Shown: positions 33,958-46,013 of the stretch, piece after piece
How positions within the stretch are numbered: position 1 is the stretch's first letter
Layout: each line of letters opens with the position of its first letter
Assembly: GCA_033439685.1 (NCBI GenBank)
Contig: JAUEDM010000005.1
Location: 3,286,001-3,350,000 of the forward strand
DNA from: Apodospora peruviana
Lineage: Eukaryota > Ascomycota > Sordariomycetes > Sordariales > Lasiosphaeriaceae
Direction of reading: 5' to 3'
DNA length: 64,000 nucleotides
The notes under the pieces: generated by a model
Database searches by the model: none
The model's input: only the letters and a program-made list of their open reading frames with translations
Told to the model about the DNA's origin: nothing
Program-made: the position numbers and the translations under genes

Positions 33958-36758
33958 GCACGATGTGGGCGCAGTCCGGGCGGGATTGAGATGCGGAGGC
34001 AGACTGAAGGGGGCAGAGGGGTTTCACGCTATTGTGAACGTTGTCGCGAAATGATGGCTTCCGAGGAGGGAGCAACTTGGCGCCAGGAGGAGGTCACCGC
34101 GGAGGCTATCGTGGACAGGGCCGCGGATCGCATGGATAACGACAAAGCCACTGAAGCCAGACACGACACGGTAGATGAAATGGATGTCTCCTCTAATAAG
34201 AGTTGATGATAAGAGTTGGTGATAAGAGTTGGCGATATGGAGCGTATAGACAGCCTGTGGGCTGATCCGGATCACAACCACTGTTTATGTGGTGTAAGAT
34301 ATGGAAGAACCAACAGAGGGTTGTTTTTGCAAAGACCCAGTTCATTATTTTGCTCCGGCATGGCGTTCGAGGATGGGGGAAAAGGGGGGTCAGGCTCTTC
34401 CAGTATATTTTGGTTTCCGACTCGCCATGTTTGCTCGAAAGCTGAAAAGAATCGTAGTGGAACTTTAGAGGCTCTAGCTGGAATAGCGACTGCATTGCTA
34501 AGTTGCAACTTTTGGTTAAGAATAATTTATCGCTACATGGCATTCTTGTTGTTTTGCTCTCATATTTGCCTTCCAGTGCCCGGTTCCACACCGCCAAGCC
34601 GATCAAGAAGGGCGGATCAATTGGAAATTCTGCGGCCTCGCCTCTGGCTTGCGTCGGAGAAGGATGTTGGTGCGGTCACTCACCTGAACTTTTATTCGTA
34701 CTGACTGACCGCTTTGCCAACCGGCCAGCCCTTGCTCGGGGATAATCTTGCAGAATGATCGAGAGGAACTCGATTTGAGAACTGCGTCACTTTAATCAGA
34801 CGAGCAAAAGCAGGCGGCCGGTGACATGATATTTATAGGTTTCGCCGATTCAACCGAAAAAATTCCCTGTCAGCTCCGGCTGGTAGAGATTCCCAAATGG
34901 GGAGAAGAACCTGCAAGGAGCAATAAGATATCACGCATTCCTAACCTACATGAGGTACATATCAGATATTGCAGATGTAGGTAACATGCATATGCCGGAT
35001 CCGTCTCTTCATGTGGGTGTGTGCGCTGATTCTATCTCGATGACAAGTATCGAATCCTCCCAGGCATTCTGATAAACCTCTTCCAGGTTGTTACAAATAC
35101 CCCGCACCAGCCCTGGAAGGTTAAGTTATTCAGGTAGTATGTCTGTTTGCCCCTAACTGCGATTTCCAATGATGATATAACCAAGATGAATGGATGAGAA
35201 ATAGGCAGGCTGTAGTCAGCAATTCGAGAAAAAGAGTGTCAGACACGCGCAGTATAAATTAATGCGGTCGTGAAGGCAAACAGTTACTCTGAACTTGCAA
35301 TCATTACACATCAACATCAAATGATAGTAGAAGATGGAAGGCGGGGCGATTTGGCATGTCATCAGAGGCAACCGAGAGAGTCTTTCTTGCCCCGCACTGT
35401 GCCATCAGCTTATTATCTGTACTGTACCGACAGCCACCCACTGTAATGGAAACGCCACAGAGTCAGACGCGGACGAGGTCCCAGACTCCCAGAAAATATC
35501 TCGAAAGAATATCGTAAATATGGACATACCCGGTGTCTCTCTGAAGCTTCAATTTATGCCAAGATATCCAAATGACCATATTCTTTCATCCACATGATAT
35601 TGAAGAATATGAAGAGTGACTTTTATAAGTGCAGGCAATTCCTGTCTTGACTCTTCACTCTCCTAGATAGGGTCTCCCAGTGAGCCCGCGGATATCTGGC
35701 GGCTGCGGTTTCGACTGCCCCTCCGTGTCCCACCTTCCATCCTTAGCTCCCGCACAGGGGCACGAGCGGCAGGGCTTCAGGCAGGCGAGGCCCTGCTGAC
35801 AGCTGCTGCTGCGTGTTGAGCTCTGGACTTTGGGTGCTTCCCAGGGAATGTACTTCGTACTCCGTGTGAACCGTCGGGTCCCGCCCGTGATCCTCGCCCA
35901 CCACTCGATCCTGCATCCACCGTTCCCCTCCATCCAAAGACCAGAGCCCACTGAACTGAAGCTTCCATGACCTTTCTTCCTACTTGCTTCTTTTCTCGCC
36001 AGATTGGTGTTTTGATCCAAACATCGTACCCAACAACCTGAAGCTTGCTGAACCTAGCCGCCAAAACGAAACATCGATATCGAACTTGGACCTTTGTGAT
36101 AGCCGTGTGACCCGTGCTCCGTCGAGTCCCTTTCTGCAAACCTGCAACCTGCAACGAAGCCCACGGCTGCCAGTGGTCCCTCGCGATCTAGACAACTTGT
36201 TTTGCAACAGTAATAGACGCACTGCAAAGCTGCAATTGTTGAGCCACCAACCTAAGGGGGAAGACGTTTCGCCGCGTCACCTGTGCTTATCGCTGCTAAA
36301 GGTTAACCGCCGCCACATTGACTGAGGAGCCTGGTCAGTGGTGGTGCAGCCTGGCCCAGAGTGCCCAGCCCGCACCAAGCACCGAGATTCCAGAGCGGGG
36401 GGGTGTGGCAGACAAGTGGAAGTGGTGCATTGCACAGCCTCACATCAGTTCACCGTCAACGAACCCCCAAAATCAAACCAGCGGCGCTCGCTCTGCTTCG
36501 GTTTCAACCCACGCCGTCTGTATACTGCATCTCGTCGCCGTCGCCATCGGCCTCTCATCCGACTCGATTCATCTGCATCCCGCCCGTCCGCTCGGTGCAT
36601 CAAAGATTGTCGATCAAGTCCTGGTCCCCCGCTCGAACTCTCAGCGATCCTGTTGGTCGTCAGACACCAACTCCGACTCCCCTCCAACCGCGATTCTGGG
36701 GTAGCCGACCGACGGCGGATCCACGTGCTGCGAGGTTTGACGCCCGCTGCCTGCAAAC
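33958..36758. other. Intergenic region between PAB2 and the RSP5 gene
   Basis: About 2.8 kb. The first 250 bp contain a second, out-of-frame RGG-like reading (34047-34136; see findings). The last several hundred bases should be the RSP5 promoter and 5' leader; they are CT-rich and several frames stay open over 36.3-36.9 kb without family features. No gene is recognised between. Confidence 0.45.
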
Positions 36759-39648
36759 ATGAGCGGCGCCCGGATAGATCCAGGGCTTTCAGTGTAAGTT
36801 GCGTCCTCCGCAGGGCACCCGACCTGCCTGATGGGATGAATGAGGCTGCGCGAAAGCAAGTGACTGACAAAATGACCACCAACAGCCAGCCGAATCTTCG
36901 TGTAACAAGTAAATCGCCCAGAACATCGAGACATCGCCGTCAACCTGCCATCGAACCGTGTTGCTAACTCTCTCATCTAGTCATTGCGGCTGACGGTCTC
37001 TATAAACGGGATGTCTTCCGTACGTTGCTCCAACCTGGTCAAGTTCGGTAGGACAGAAAGCTAAGCAAGCCGCGGTTCCCACAGGATTTCCGGATCCCTT
37101 TGCCGTAGCCACCATCAACGGTGAGCAGACCAAGACGACGGCGGTATCCAAGAGAACACTCAACCCATACTGGAACGAGAGCTTCGACTTGTGCGTGCCC
37201 TCTCCTATAATGCGTGCGGTTGGCGCGCCATATGCTAACGGCCATCAGCAAAGTCAACGAGGACAGCATCCTAGCTGTCCAGGTCTTTGACCAGAAGAAG
37301 TTCAAGAAAAAGGACCAAGGCTTTCTCGGTGTCATCAACATTCGAATCGGTGATATCATTGAGCTGGCTCCTGATGCCGATGGTACATATGATTCCCCGC
37401 CCATAGGGTATCCTTACGGCTGTAGCTGATCTCTTACTCTGATGTAGACCAGATGCTCACACGGGATCTCAAGAAATCGACTGATAATCTAGTTGTTCAC
37501 GGAAAACTCATCATCAATCTGTCAACCAACCTATCGACCCCCGCGCGTACGCAAGCACCGCCGCAACAACCCGGTCCTTCGTCCAGCAGGCCATCTCTCT
37601 TGACACCGCAGGGATCGATCATGGAGAATGGCAACAGAGCATCGGAACGGCCCTCTTCGGCCATGTCCGGTCCCAACGGTAGCATCAACGGCAGCATCAG
37701 TGGTGGCATGGCTCCAGGTGCTCAACTTACCATTCCGCACCGGCCAGCAAGCATAACGACCCCCTCGGTAGCTGCCGGTGCACCGCCAGGTGGGTCGCCT
37801 CAACCGAGACACAACAGCAGTTTGAGCCCCTTCGAAGATTCCCTGGGTCGGTTGCCAGCTGGCTGGGAACGTCGCGAGGACAATCTGGGGAGAACATATT
37901 ACGTCGATCATAACACAAGGACGACAAGCTGGAACCGGCCAACCGGCACGGGAGCTGCAGAGACCCGCAACCAGGAAGCTGCCACGCAGGTCGAGCGCCA
38001 GAGACATCAGAATAGGACTCTCCCCGAGGACCGAACTGGTGCGAACTCGCCCACCCTGCAAGCGCAACAGCAGACTGCGCAGCAGAATGCCAATGCCGCT
38101 ACCATGTTGCATACTGGCGCTACCAGCCCCGGGACCGGCGAACTTCCTCCAGGTTGGGAACAAAGATTCACCCCCGAAGGGAGGCCATACTTTGTCGACC
38201 ACAACACCCGTACCACTACTTGGGTGGATCCGCGCCGCCAGCAATACATCCGCATGTATGGTGGACAAAACAACACGAGTGGTTCGATTCAGCAGCAGCC
38301 CGTGTCCCAACTTGGGCCCCTACCTAGTGGTTGGGAAATGAGACTGACGAACACGGCTCGCGTATACTTTGTCGACCACAACACCAAAACCACGACTTGG
38401 GATGACCCTAGGCTGCCCTCGTCGCTCGACCAGAATGTTCCGCAGTACAAGCGGGACTTCCGGAGGAAGCTCATCTACTTCCGTTCCCAGCCCGCGATGC
38501 GCATTCTGTCTGGGCAATGTCACATCAAGGTCAGGAGATCTCACATCTTTGAGGACTCGTTCGCAGAGATCTCACGGCAGTCCGCCACTGATTTGAAGAA
38601 ACGACTCATGATCAAGTTTGACGGTGAAGATGGTCTGGATTATGGCGGTCTCTCAAGAGAATTCTTCTTCCTTCTCTCACACGAAATGTTCAACCCCTTT
38701 TATTGTCTATTCGAGTACTCGGCGCACGATAACTATACCCTTCAGATCAACCCCCATTCGGGCATTAACCCCGAGCATCTTAATTACTTCAAGTTCATCG
38801 GCCGTGTGGTGGGTCTGGCTATCTTCCACAGACGCTTCCTGGACGCCTTCTTCATTGGAGCTCTGTACAAGATGGTGCTGGGCAAGTCGGTACAGCTGGC
38901 GGATATGGAAGGTGTGGATGCCGATTTCCATCGCTCCCTGCAGTGGATGCTGGATAATGACATATCTGGAGGGATCCTGGAGCAAACCTTCTCGACCGAG
39001 GACGAGCGGTTCGGCGTTATTACCGTTGAGGACCTGATTCCGAATGGTCGAAATATTGACGTGACTAACGAGAACAAGAAGGAGTACGTGGACTTGATGG
39101 TCAAGTGGAGGATTGAGAAGCGCATTGCGGAGCAGTTCCAAGCGTTTAAGGAGGGCTTCCATGAGCTCATCCCCAACGATCTGATCAACGTTTTTGACGA
39201 GCGTGAGCTGGAGCTGCTGATTGGTGGTATTGCCGAGATCGACGTCGACGACTGGAAGAAGCATACCGACTACCGCGGTTACACCGAGTCGGACGAGGTC
39301 ATTCAATACTTCTGGCAGACGGTCAGATCGTGGGATGGCGAGCAGAAGTCGCGTCTGCTGCAGTTCACAACGGGTACATCCCGTATTCCCGTCAACGGGT
39401 TCAAGGACCTGCAGGGGAGCGACGGGCCACGCCGGTTTACTATTGAGAAAGCGGGAGAGATTGGGAATCTGCCGAAAGCACATACATGGTAAGGATTGTG
39501 TTCGTCCTCTTCAAGACATCTGCTAACACATTGCCTTCTTCTTTGCAGCTTCAATCGCCTGGATCTGCCTCCGTATAAGAATCTGGAGATGTTGCAGCAG
39601 AAGCTGACGATTGCGGTAGAGGAGACGATGGGCTTTGGCCAGGAGTAA
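36759..39648 (+). CDS. hulA: HECT-type E3 ubiquitin ligase RSP5/HulA (Nedd4 family)
   Basis: Ubiquitin ligase that tags plasma-membrane transporters and other substrates for endocytosis, together with arrestin-like adaptors. Seven exons join in frame: 36759-36793, 36886-36908, 36981-37019, 37085-37190, 37249-37382, 37448-39488 and 39549-39648, giving 825 residues. The C2 domain opens after VQPNLRVTIIAADGLYKRDVF and contains FAVATINGEQ and TLNPYWNESFD (about residues 13-130). A Ser/Pro/Gly-rich linker follows. Three WW domains start near residues 248, 345 and 404 with LPAGWER, LPPGWEQ and LPSGWEM, each with the second Trp. The HECT domain runs from about 460 to the end, with GLDYGGLSREFFFLLSHEMF and LQFTTGTSRIPVNGFKDLQG. 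The active-site cysteine is about Cys793 in KAHTCFNRLDLPPY, whose codon is split by the last intron. The C-terminus GFGQE is typical. Confidence 0.95.
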
Positions 39649-39754
39649 GAGTAATGATTGAATATGGCGTGGCGGGTAGTGTCTTTCTGCATCTACATTC
39701 TTTGTGTGTGTTTTCTTCCTCCTTTCCCCTTTCTTTTCCGTCTCTCTAGCTATC

Positions 39755-39772
39755 CCTCTCTCTCTCTCTCTG
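39755..39772. repeat. (CT)n microsatellite in the RSP5 3' region
   Basis: A run of about seven CT dinucleotides lies roughly 110 nt past the RSP5 stop codon, probably within the 3' UTR. It is a simple sequence repeat. Confidence 0.7.
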
Positions 39773-41412
39773 TCTTACACTGTGTCTTTCTCTCGATGGT
39801 CACACGGACCGAAGCGAGCAACTGTGTATATAGATGGATGGCTGCCCGGTATCGAATGAATCCCAGGACAGAAAGAAAATTTGATGAAGCATGAAACCCG
39901 GATCCAAATACGAATGAATGGCAGCAAGTGTCGTGTCACTCGGTTGTTGATTTTTTTTTGGTCGTCAGCTCATGTCTCCTTGTATCCTTGTTCGGGCGTT
40001 GGATACGATATCGGGCTTCCATCTTTATGGGTTTTGTTTCACTGTGACGGGCTTGTGGTTGGAGTAGGTAAGAAATGAAAGTATCTTGAGGGCCTGTGTC
40101 GTCATCGACAGAGGAGGATGAAGACTGTTCGGTGGGTTAGCTATCAGTGCCTACCTACCTCAACCTACCTTGTATACCTCTACCGGGATATAAAACCTTG
40201 GTGCATTTACATGCCAGGTCCTGGTCTGGACAAGAAAACACCTTTGTATCTGCTACATAACCTCATATTCATTCCCCAACTAAGGGAATGGGTGGCCCAA
40301 CTAACAATTCTCTGCTGATCACGTTGTGGATATTGGATTGGGTAGGTTTGTTTGAAGGGCTACACCCACGTCCCACCTACCTAACCACATGCTAACGTAC
40401 AGGAACATACTGTAGATTGTATTGAGGACCGTCGTTATGCATACCAACAGTGTTTGACAATGAAAACCTGCTCACCCTTCCCTTATAGAGAGTATTAAAA
40501 GCACCTTCAACCACGGCCATTTTAGACCTTTCTTGCTTCATGAGCAATCTTCCGTCTTTCAATTTTCGACCTGGATATTCACCCACCAATTACTATGTGG
40601 TACTCATCTCTACGTTACATATCAAACCAATGGCCAAGAAAGAACCCCCCGCGTGCGTTATAGGTAGTGACTTTCTTGCTGGGGAGGACTTTTCTCGTTA
40701 CAACCTCTTACTACGCGCTCCGGAACCTCTTGCCGTTTCGTTGTTTTTTTTACCACCCCCAAAATACTACATTCCCGGCCTCTCTCACAAATCTTTCAGC
40801 CACCAACGTACCTAGCTACTGGGTTAGAGATTTGCCAAGAACCATAGGGAAGGGAAACAACTTTGGAGCTGGAGTTGGATTTTGGGAAGAAGCCGCACAC
40901 ACAGGTAAACTGTGTTTTACACATGCGCTCCCATCATCTTCATCACCACACCGGGGTGACTTTTTCAAATGAGCCTTTTAACCAACCCGTCCCCCCAGCC
41001 TCGGGAACATTACTCTCTTATACGGTCCTTTCATCCTGGAAGGCGTTTAACATTTGAAAAGGGAGTGAGAGGAAAATCGGGCCCTGGAATTTGAGGGAAT
41101 GCCACTCGGGTTAACGCTTCGTGTTGTGTAGGTAGCTTACTGACCGTTGATATATTAGATGTATTTAAGCATTGCCAGGTACCAAGTACATTGCTTCGTA
41201 CCTAGTAGGCAGTCATAAGGTCATAGGACAGAGCTGTGACACTTTCGAAGGAATTATTCCGTAGACTACTTAGAAACCGTTCCGAACTGATAGGAGTGCT
41301 GGGCCTCGCTTCAACAAGGGATGGTGAGGTGGTCGATTTGGATAGCATCAATCTACAGTATTTTTTTAGTACATACCTGCGTGTTACTCGCTGTCCTGTC
41401 TTGTCCTTCCCG

Positions 41413-41413
41413 C

Positions 41414-41444
<31 letters not shown>

Positions 41445-41494
41445 AAAAAGAAGAAAAAAAGAAAAAAAAAAGAAGAAAAAAAGAAAAAAAAGAA
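41413..41494. repeat. Poly-C / poly-A junction followed by an A/G purine tract
   Basis: Twenty-two cytosines (41413-41434) run directly into fifteen adenines (41435-41449), then into an A-rich tract broken by single G residues to about 41494. The plus strand switches from pure C to pure purine. Exact run lengths are error-prone in any assembly. Confidence 0.85.
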
Positions 41495-42319
41495 ATAGCC
41501 ACAAATCCTGCCCAATACCAGCTCCTTCACCACCTAATTGTCTACGTATTGTGTATGATTATGTCATGCCCTATCTGCTGAAAGTGGTGGCGTGTGGTTC
41601 TACGATGCATGCTTCCCCGTGAACCTGGGATCTTGACAATATAACTGGTAACGACATAGCTGGCTGGCGAGCTTGCCTGTGTCGGTCTTCATACGGGGTG
41701 AGATTTGCTAAAGTTGGTGCCTGTCTGACTAGGTGCACACTAATATCAGCGATCCTGATACTCACTGCTTTCCTGTACGAGGTAAACCTACCCAGCGTTG
41801 AAGTATCCGCCCTTGCAAGTGAACCAGCCTGGTCCCTATTGTACAACGAAAAGCCAGCGTACCATCCAAAACTTTCAAGTTGACTCTCAATGATTCTCCT
41901 CCTGACGATCTTACAGTCGGCTCCAAGAGCTATATCTCTCCGCCTGCCCTGACTGACCGTGTCATATATGCTGACTTGGCCCATCAAAGTTTCTTGGACG
42001 GGGCCTTCATTTTGACTGTCTATACAGGGCATCAGGATGATATCTGCTTGATTTTGCCCACCAAGGGAGGGTAGAATAGGGGGTGGCTGTAGGGAAAAGG
42101 ATACCGTATTTTTCAAGGTGGCCATGATGGACCAAACACTATGCGAGAAATATATTGCTGCTATATAAGATGAGACGGGGCCATAAAAAGGGATAGAATG
42201 GAAAAGGGAGTTTCACCCACTTGACCAAGTGAAGATTTCTTATTCCTCCTAGTATGTTGTGATTCCGTGAGAACGAAGATGACGAGATAACCACCTGAAC
42301 GAATGAGAGACAGAGATCA

Positions 42320-42336
42320 GAAAAAGAAAAAGAAAA
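42320..42336 (-). terminator. Probable RNA polymerase III terminator of tRNA-Gly
   Basis: On the minus strand three runs of five T separated by single C follow the tRNA gene by about 45 nt. T runs of four or more end pol III transcription, so this is the likely stop site. No earlier T run of four lies between it and the tRNA. Confidence 0.5.
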
Positions 42337-42380
42337 AGGGTGTTAGTCCTTTAATGACCGTATCCTCATTTGCCTGCTTC

Positions 42381-42451
42381 TGCGTCAGCCGCGAATCGAA
42401 CGCGGGGCCCATCGATGGCAACGATGGATTTTACCACTAAACCACTGACGC
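42381..42451 (-). tRNA. tRNA-Gly (anticodon GCC), no intron
   Basis: Read on the minus strand, 71 nt fold as a cloverleaf. The acceptor arms GCGTCAG and CTGACGC pair perfectly and the discriminator is A. The D-loop part is GTTTAGTGGTAAAAT, the anticodon loop is TTGCCAT with anticodon GCC, and the T-arm is CGCG-TTCGATT-CGCG. The sequence closely resembles yeast tRNA-Gly(GCC). The internal promoter boxes A (TGGTTTAGTGG) and B (GTTCGATTC) are present. Confidence 0.97.
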
Positions 42452-45400
42452 CGTGGAAAAGACGAATGTCCATGTTGTGTGTCTCGGCCTATATTTACTC
42501 TTCAGTCTTCAATGGATAATGTGGATGTTCGGGGTGGGTTTTGCGAGTCATGATACCTACCATGCTCTGGATGTATGTATCTTTACAGCAACAAACATGG
42601 TTCATCGGTCCAGCTAGCTAGGTACCTAGATACTTAGCACTGACTTTCGACTGTTTAACCCAAATACTTGACATGATGACCAACAGGAAGGGAGAATATC
42701 GGTTGCATTCAGCCATCGAAAACGGGGATTGTCCCTGTGTCGTGAGACCGGACTACTGTTCAGCGTAATAATTCACATTTTCCTTGTTGCGGCTTATTAC
42801 TAGGTATATAGTAGCACCTGCATGCAGCGAACTGCCAACAGCATGGCGCTATCCGAGAGACGGGCTGCAAAGTGCGAAGCCAAGTGCGGCCGTTGGTTCG
42901 GTCACGACCGCAAAGATGGTGTCCAAACCACATGGGAAGTTGTATAATACTAGTATGTAGATAATGTACTAGTACTAGTCTACGGTGGGCGTGGGGAGGT
43001 CGTGTAAGTTGGTCGAACCAACACAAGAACAAAGACATGCGAGTAACCAGGCAGTATGTATTAAGTAAGACCGTCCAATCCGTCAGACTGACTCCCATGG
43101 TTCGGACGGACGGATTCCGCAGTTGCGGACAGGATTACTTCAACAAGCAATCCGACCGTGTGTCTTTGAGACCCTTTATCAGCACGTGAAATATGCTTTT
43201 GGAGTGTTTGTCTTTGGCCGCCGAGAAAGTGGCCGGCCTGTTGATGAGGCCCCTGAATATGCTGGCCAACAGCATCGCAGGAATAACGATCAAGCGGAGC
43301 AAAGCAACGAGATAGATCGGACTGACTAGCTAATACCCCGACCTCCGCATGCTGACAGACACGGTCTGCGGCGCAGCACCCGAGAAAGTGTGTTGTCCGT
43401 GAGAGGGGGCGATCTGAAAGACTGAAGTTCTTCTTGATGTCCGACTGCAACACTACAAAACAAGCAGCATCGGGAATTATGTAGGGAGAGCCAACGCCGC
43501 TCAGCAGTAAGTTGCAGGGAGGGAGCAAGGGTCATATCATGACGGACCACCATGATGTTGTCGTCAAACAAACGGATCAAGAGATGAAGTCAATGCCAGT
43601 AATAAATTAGCGGCAGCCGCAGGGGAACGCGAAACAGGCGACCAAGAATACTCTGTACTGGAGTGTCACTGTGTCAGTGACCAGCGACAGACTAATGCGG
43701 CGAAAAGAAGCGACAAGCGACAAGCGACAGGGTGTTCAAGAGCGGTAGAACCACAGGACAGAAAGAAGGGGACTCAGGGATCTATCTGTAGTTCTGTACT
43801 TATTCTGTGCCGTAGACCTACATCGTCCCCCCGTGCCGCACACACGCGCAACGCGGTTGTCGGACCGCTTGAAAGTCAAAAGACTCTTTGACAGTCACTA
43901 CAGTTCGCTCCTCGCCCCCAAGATCATCAGACTCAAGCCGGTAGAGTTTTAGTTGCGGCGCGCACGTAAAAGTCTGACATGGAGGAGGAACAAAAGCTTA
44001 ATATGGCAACTTGAGAATCCATAGGGAGTTTGTTGGGAATTTGTGATGGGACGCCGCCGGGCTACATTGATCGATCGTCTTGTGCAAAGCAAACAAACAT
44101 CTATTTTACACTTATTTACAGTTCCCACCCACCCCTGTTCCCCCCGACCAACGCTACACCAACACTGGCTTTATCACATATTCCTTTTGCGAGACAGATA
44201 CTGTTATCACTCAGAAGAAGTAGCCAACAGAGTCTCGTGTGCGCCATGTGCTCAAGATGGGTAGCTGAAGGATTAAAGAGCATCGGCTTTCCCGTGTCAC
44301 AATCCATTACCGACGGGTGATGTAGACAATCACATCACAACTTTTCAAACATCTTTCATTCAGGCGTATCCACTTCCGAACAAGGACAAACCCCTGACCA
44401 GCTACCTAACCTAACACTACTGATTATGTAGGTACTTTACATAAAATCCCACCCCCCACAACCCGAACCAAACTCTTGTGTCTCTGATGTACCTAGCCAA
44501 CGAAGCTCCCTCCTTCAAACTCGCAAGTCCTTCGTTGGTAAACACGTAGAGGTACATGCCCATCGTTCACTATTCACTGTTCACCACCATCATCATCGTC
44601 ATCCTTGCCGTGGCATAGGAAACTTGGTTGCATGTACGAATCGGCGGGTGTGTGTTGTTGGTAGTCCGTTAGAATGGGTTCAATGTAGTGTACATCGGTG
44701 TCCCGTGGCTTCGCCGCATGGGAGCATGGTGCACTGACTACCTTGAGTGTGGTCGCGGCCGGGGACGGAGACCCGCAAACACCCACCTTGGTCAAGACTC
44801 AACAGAAGTAATCCGTAGAGTGATTAGATTTGCTTACTTTCTTCTTTTTTTAAAGAGTGAAGTTAAGTGGCTAAGAGATGCGTCTCAACTATCCGACTCC
44901 GACTTGGACGTACGTGGCAGTGTCGGTGTTACACAACGACTGCATCCCGTCTGGGATGATGTCGGGTTGTGTTAGTTGCCCCTTTGTGAGATTCGCTATT
45001 GGGTAAGGTAAGTCGGCCTGGCTGCGCTTCATTGCTGGAGCCGGGCTGGTCTGGTTACATCAAGGAACTGCATGTACCGTTCGCCCCCAGGTCACCAGCC
45101 ACCTTGGGCCATATGAATACCGATAGCTTGAGAAAGTAGACACCATAAAGCACGGGATAACACACAGAGAGAAAACGACATGGTTAACTTGGTCAATTCC
45201 TTAACTTGTCTCTAACCTAACCTTCCTATAGACAATGGCCACTATCCCATCCTATCCTATCCTATCCGTCCTGCTCCAACTACATCGACCGACCAGTCAG
45301 TCCCCCATCCAAATCCAAACCCATCCAGTCCTTAAAAAGTTCCTCATCATAGCCATCCATGCAAAATGTATACTACCTATTTAATCTCATACACAAAGCA

Positions 45401-46013
45401 CAAGTCTTGTCACGCCATGAATGATCCAAAACAGCAGACCGAACCTCTCTCTCTTTTAAGATTTTTATATAAAAAAAGGAATCCTTCCCTTAATATCCGC
45501 CCTTGCTAGACCAGCCACCGACATATATGTTTGAAATAGACAGAGAGATGGAGGAACTGAGGTGAAAAGAACCGCCACTCCCAACTAACCAACAGACAAA
45601 CATACATCGCAGCACACATCGTTATTAGCTACCAGCGCATTCGAGTGTACATGTATGCAGTGTTGGCTTTGGTAGGTAAGGTAGGTTCACATAAAATGAG
45701 ATATAGAGACGGAGATAGAGAAAAGAAAACATGCGGCACGGGGGGAGAGAGATATGTGTACGTATGCATTTTGTTGCTTGTGTGTGTCAGACAAGGGATA
45801 GATAGGGTAGATGGATAACAATGTTTTTGGGTTGTTCTTGGTCTGTTGGTGAACAGAGAATAATTATACGTTGTGGTTGGGTATCATGAGATTAGAAAAA
45901 TCGAGTTCGAAGAAAAATAACAAGAGAAATGAAAATAATGACAAACACCAAGCTAGGCAGACAAGACGTATAGCTCAGGGGCCTGTTTGTTTGTTTGATT
46001 TTGTGGCCGTGGC
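42452..46013. other. Intergenic region between the tRNA and the fusion gene
   Basis: About 3.6 kb with no gene I can support. Short open frames on both strands show no family. Contents include TAGGTA-type tracts (for example near 42618 and 45670) and a TATCC pentamer repeat at 45243. The last part is probably the 3' UTR of the fusion gene. Confidence 0.5.
45243..45267. repeat. (TATCC)n microsatellite
   Basis: About five near-perfect tandem copies of TATCC. It is a simple sequence repeat without a visible role. Confidence 0.7.

Larger units (their letters stand above)
39649..42380. other. Intergenic region between RSP5 and the tRNA gene
   Basis: About 2.7 kb with no recognised gene; the first part is the RSP5 3' UTR. 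It holds a CT microsatellite, repeated CCTACC-type tracts near 40150, a poly-C/poly-A junction at 41413-41494 and a pol III terminator-like run at 42320-42336, each listed separately or in the findings. Confidence 0.5.

Noticed and set aside
36318..36967. Open frames just upstream of and over the first RSP5 exons
   Set aside because: They overlap the microexon region and the presumed 5' leader and show no family; the exon chain of RSP5 explains the region better.
42452..46013. Transposon or retroelement remnant in the large intergenic region
   Set aside because: No transposase, integrase or reverse transcriptase motif, long terminal repeat or target duplication could be recognised by eye.
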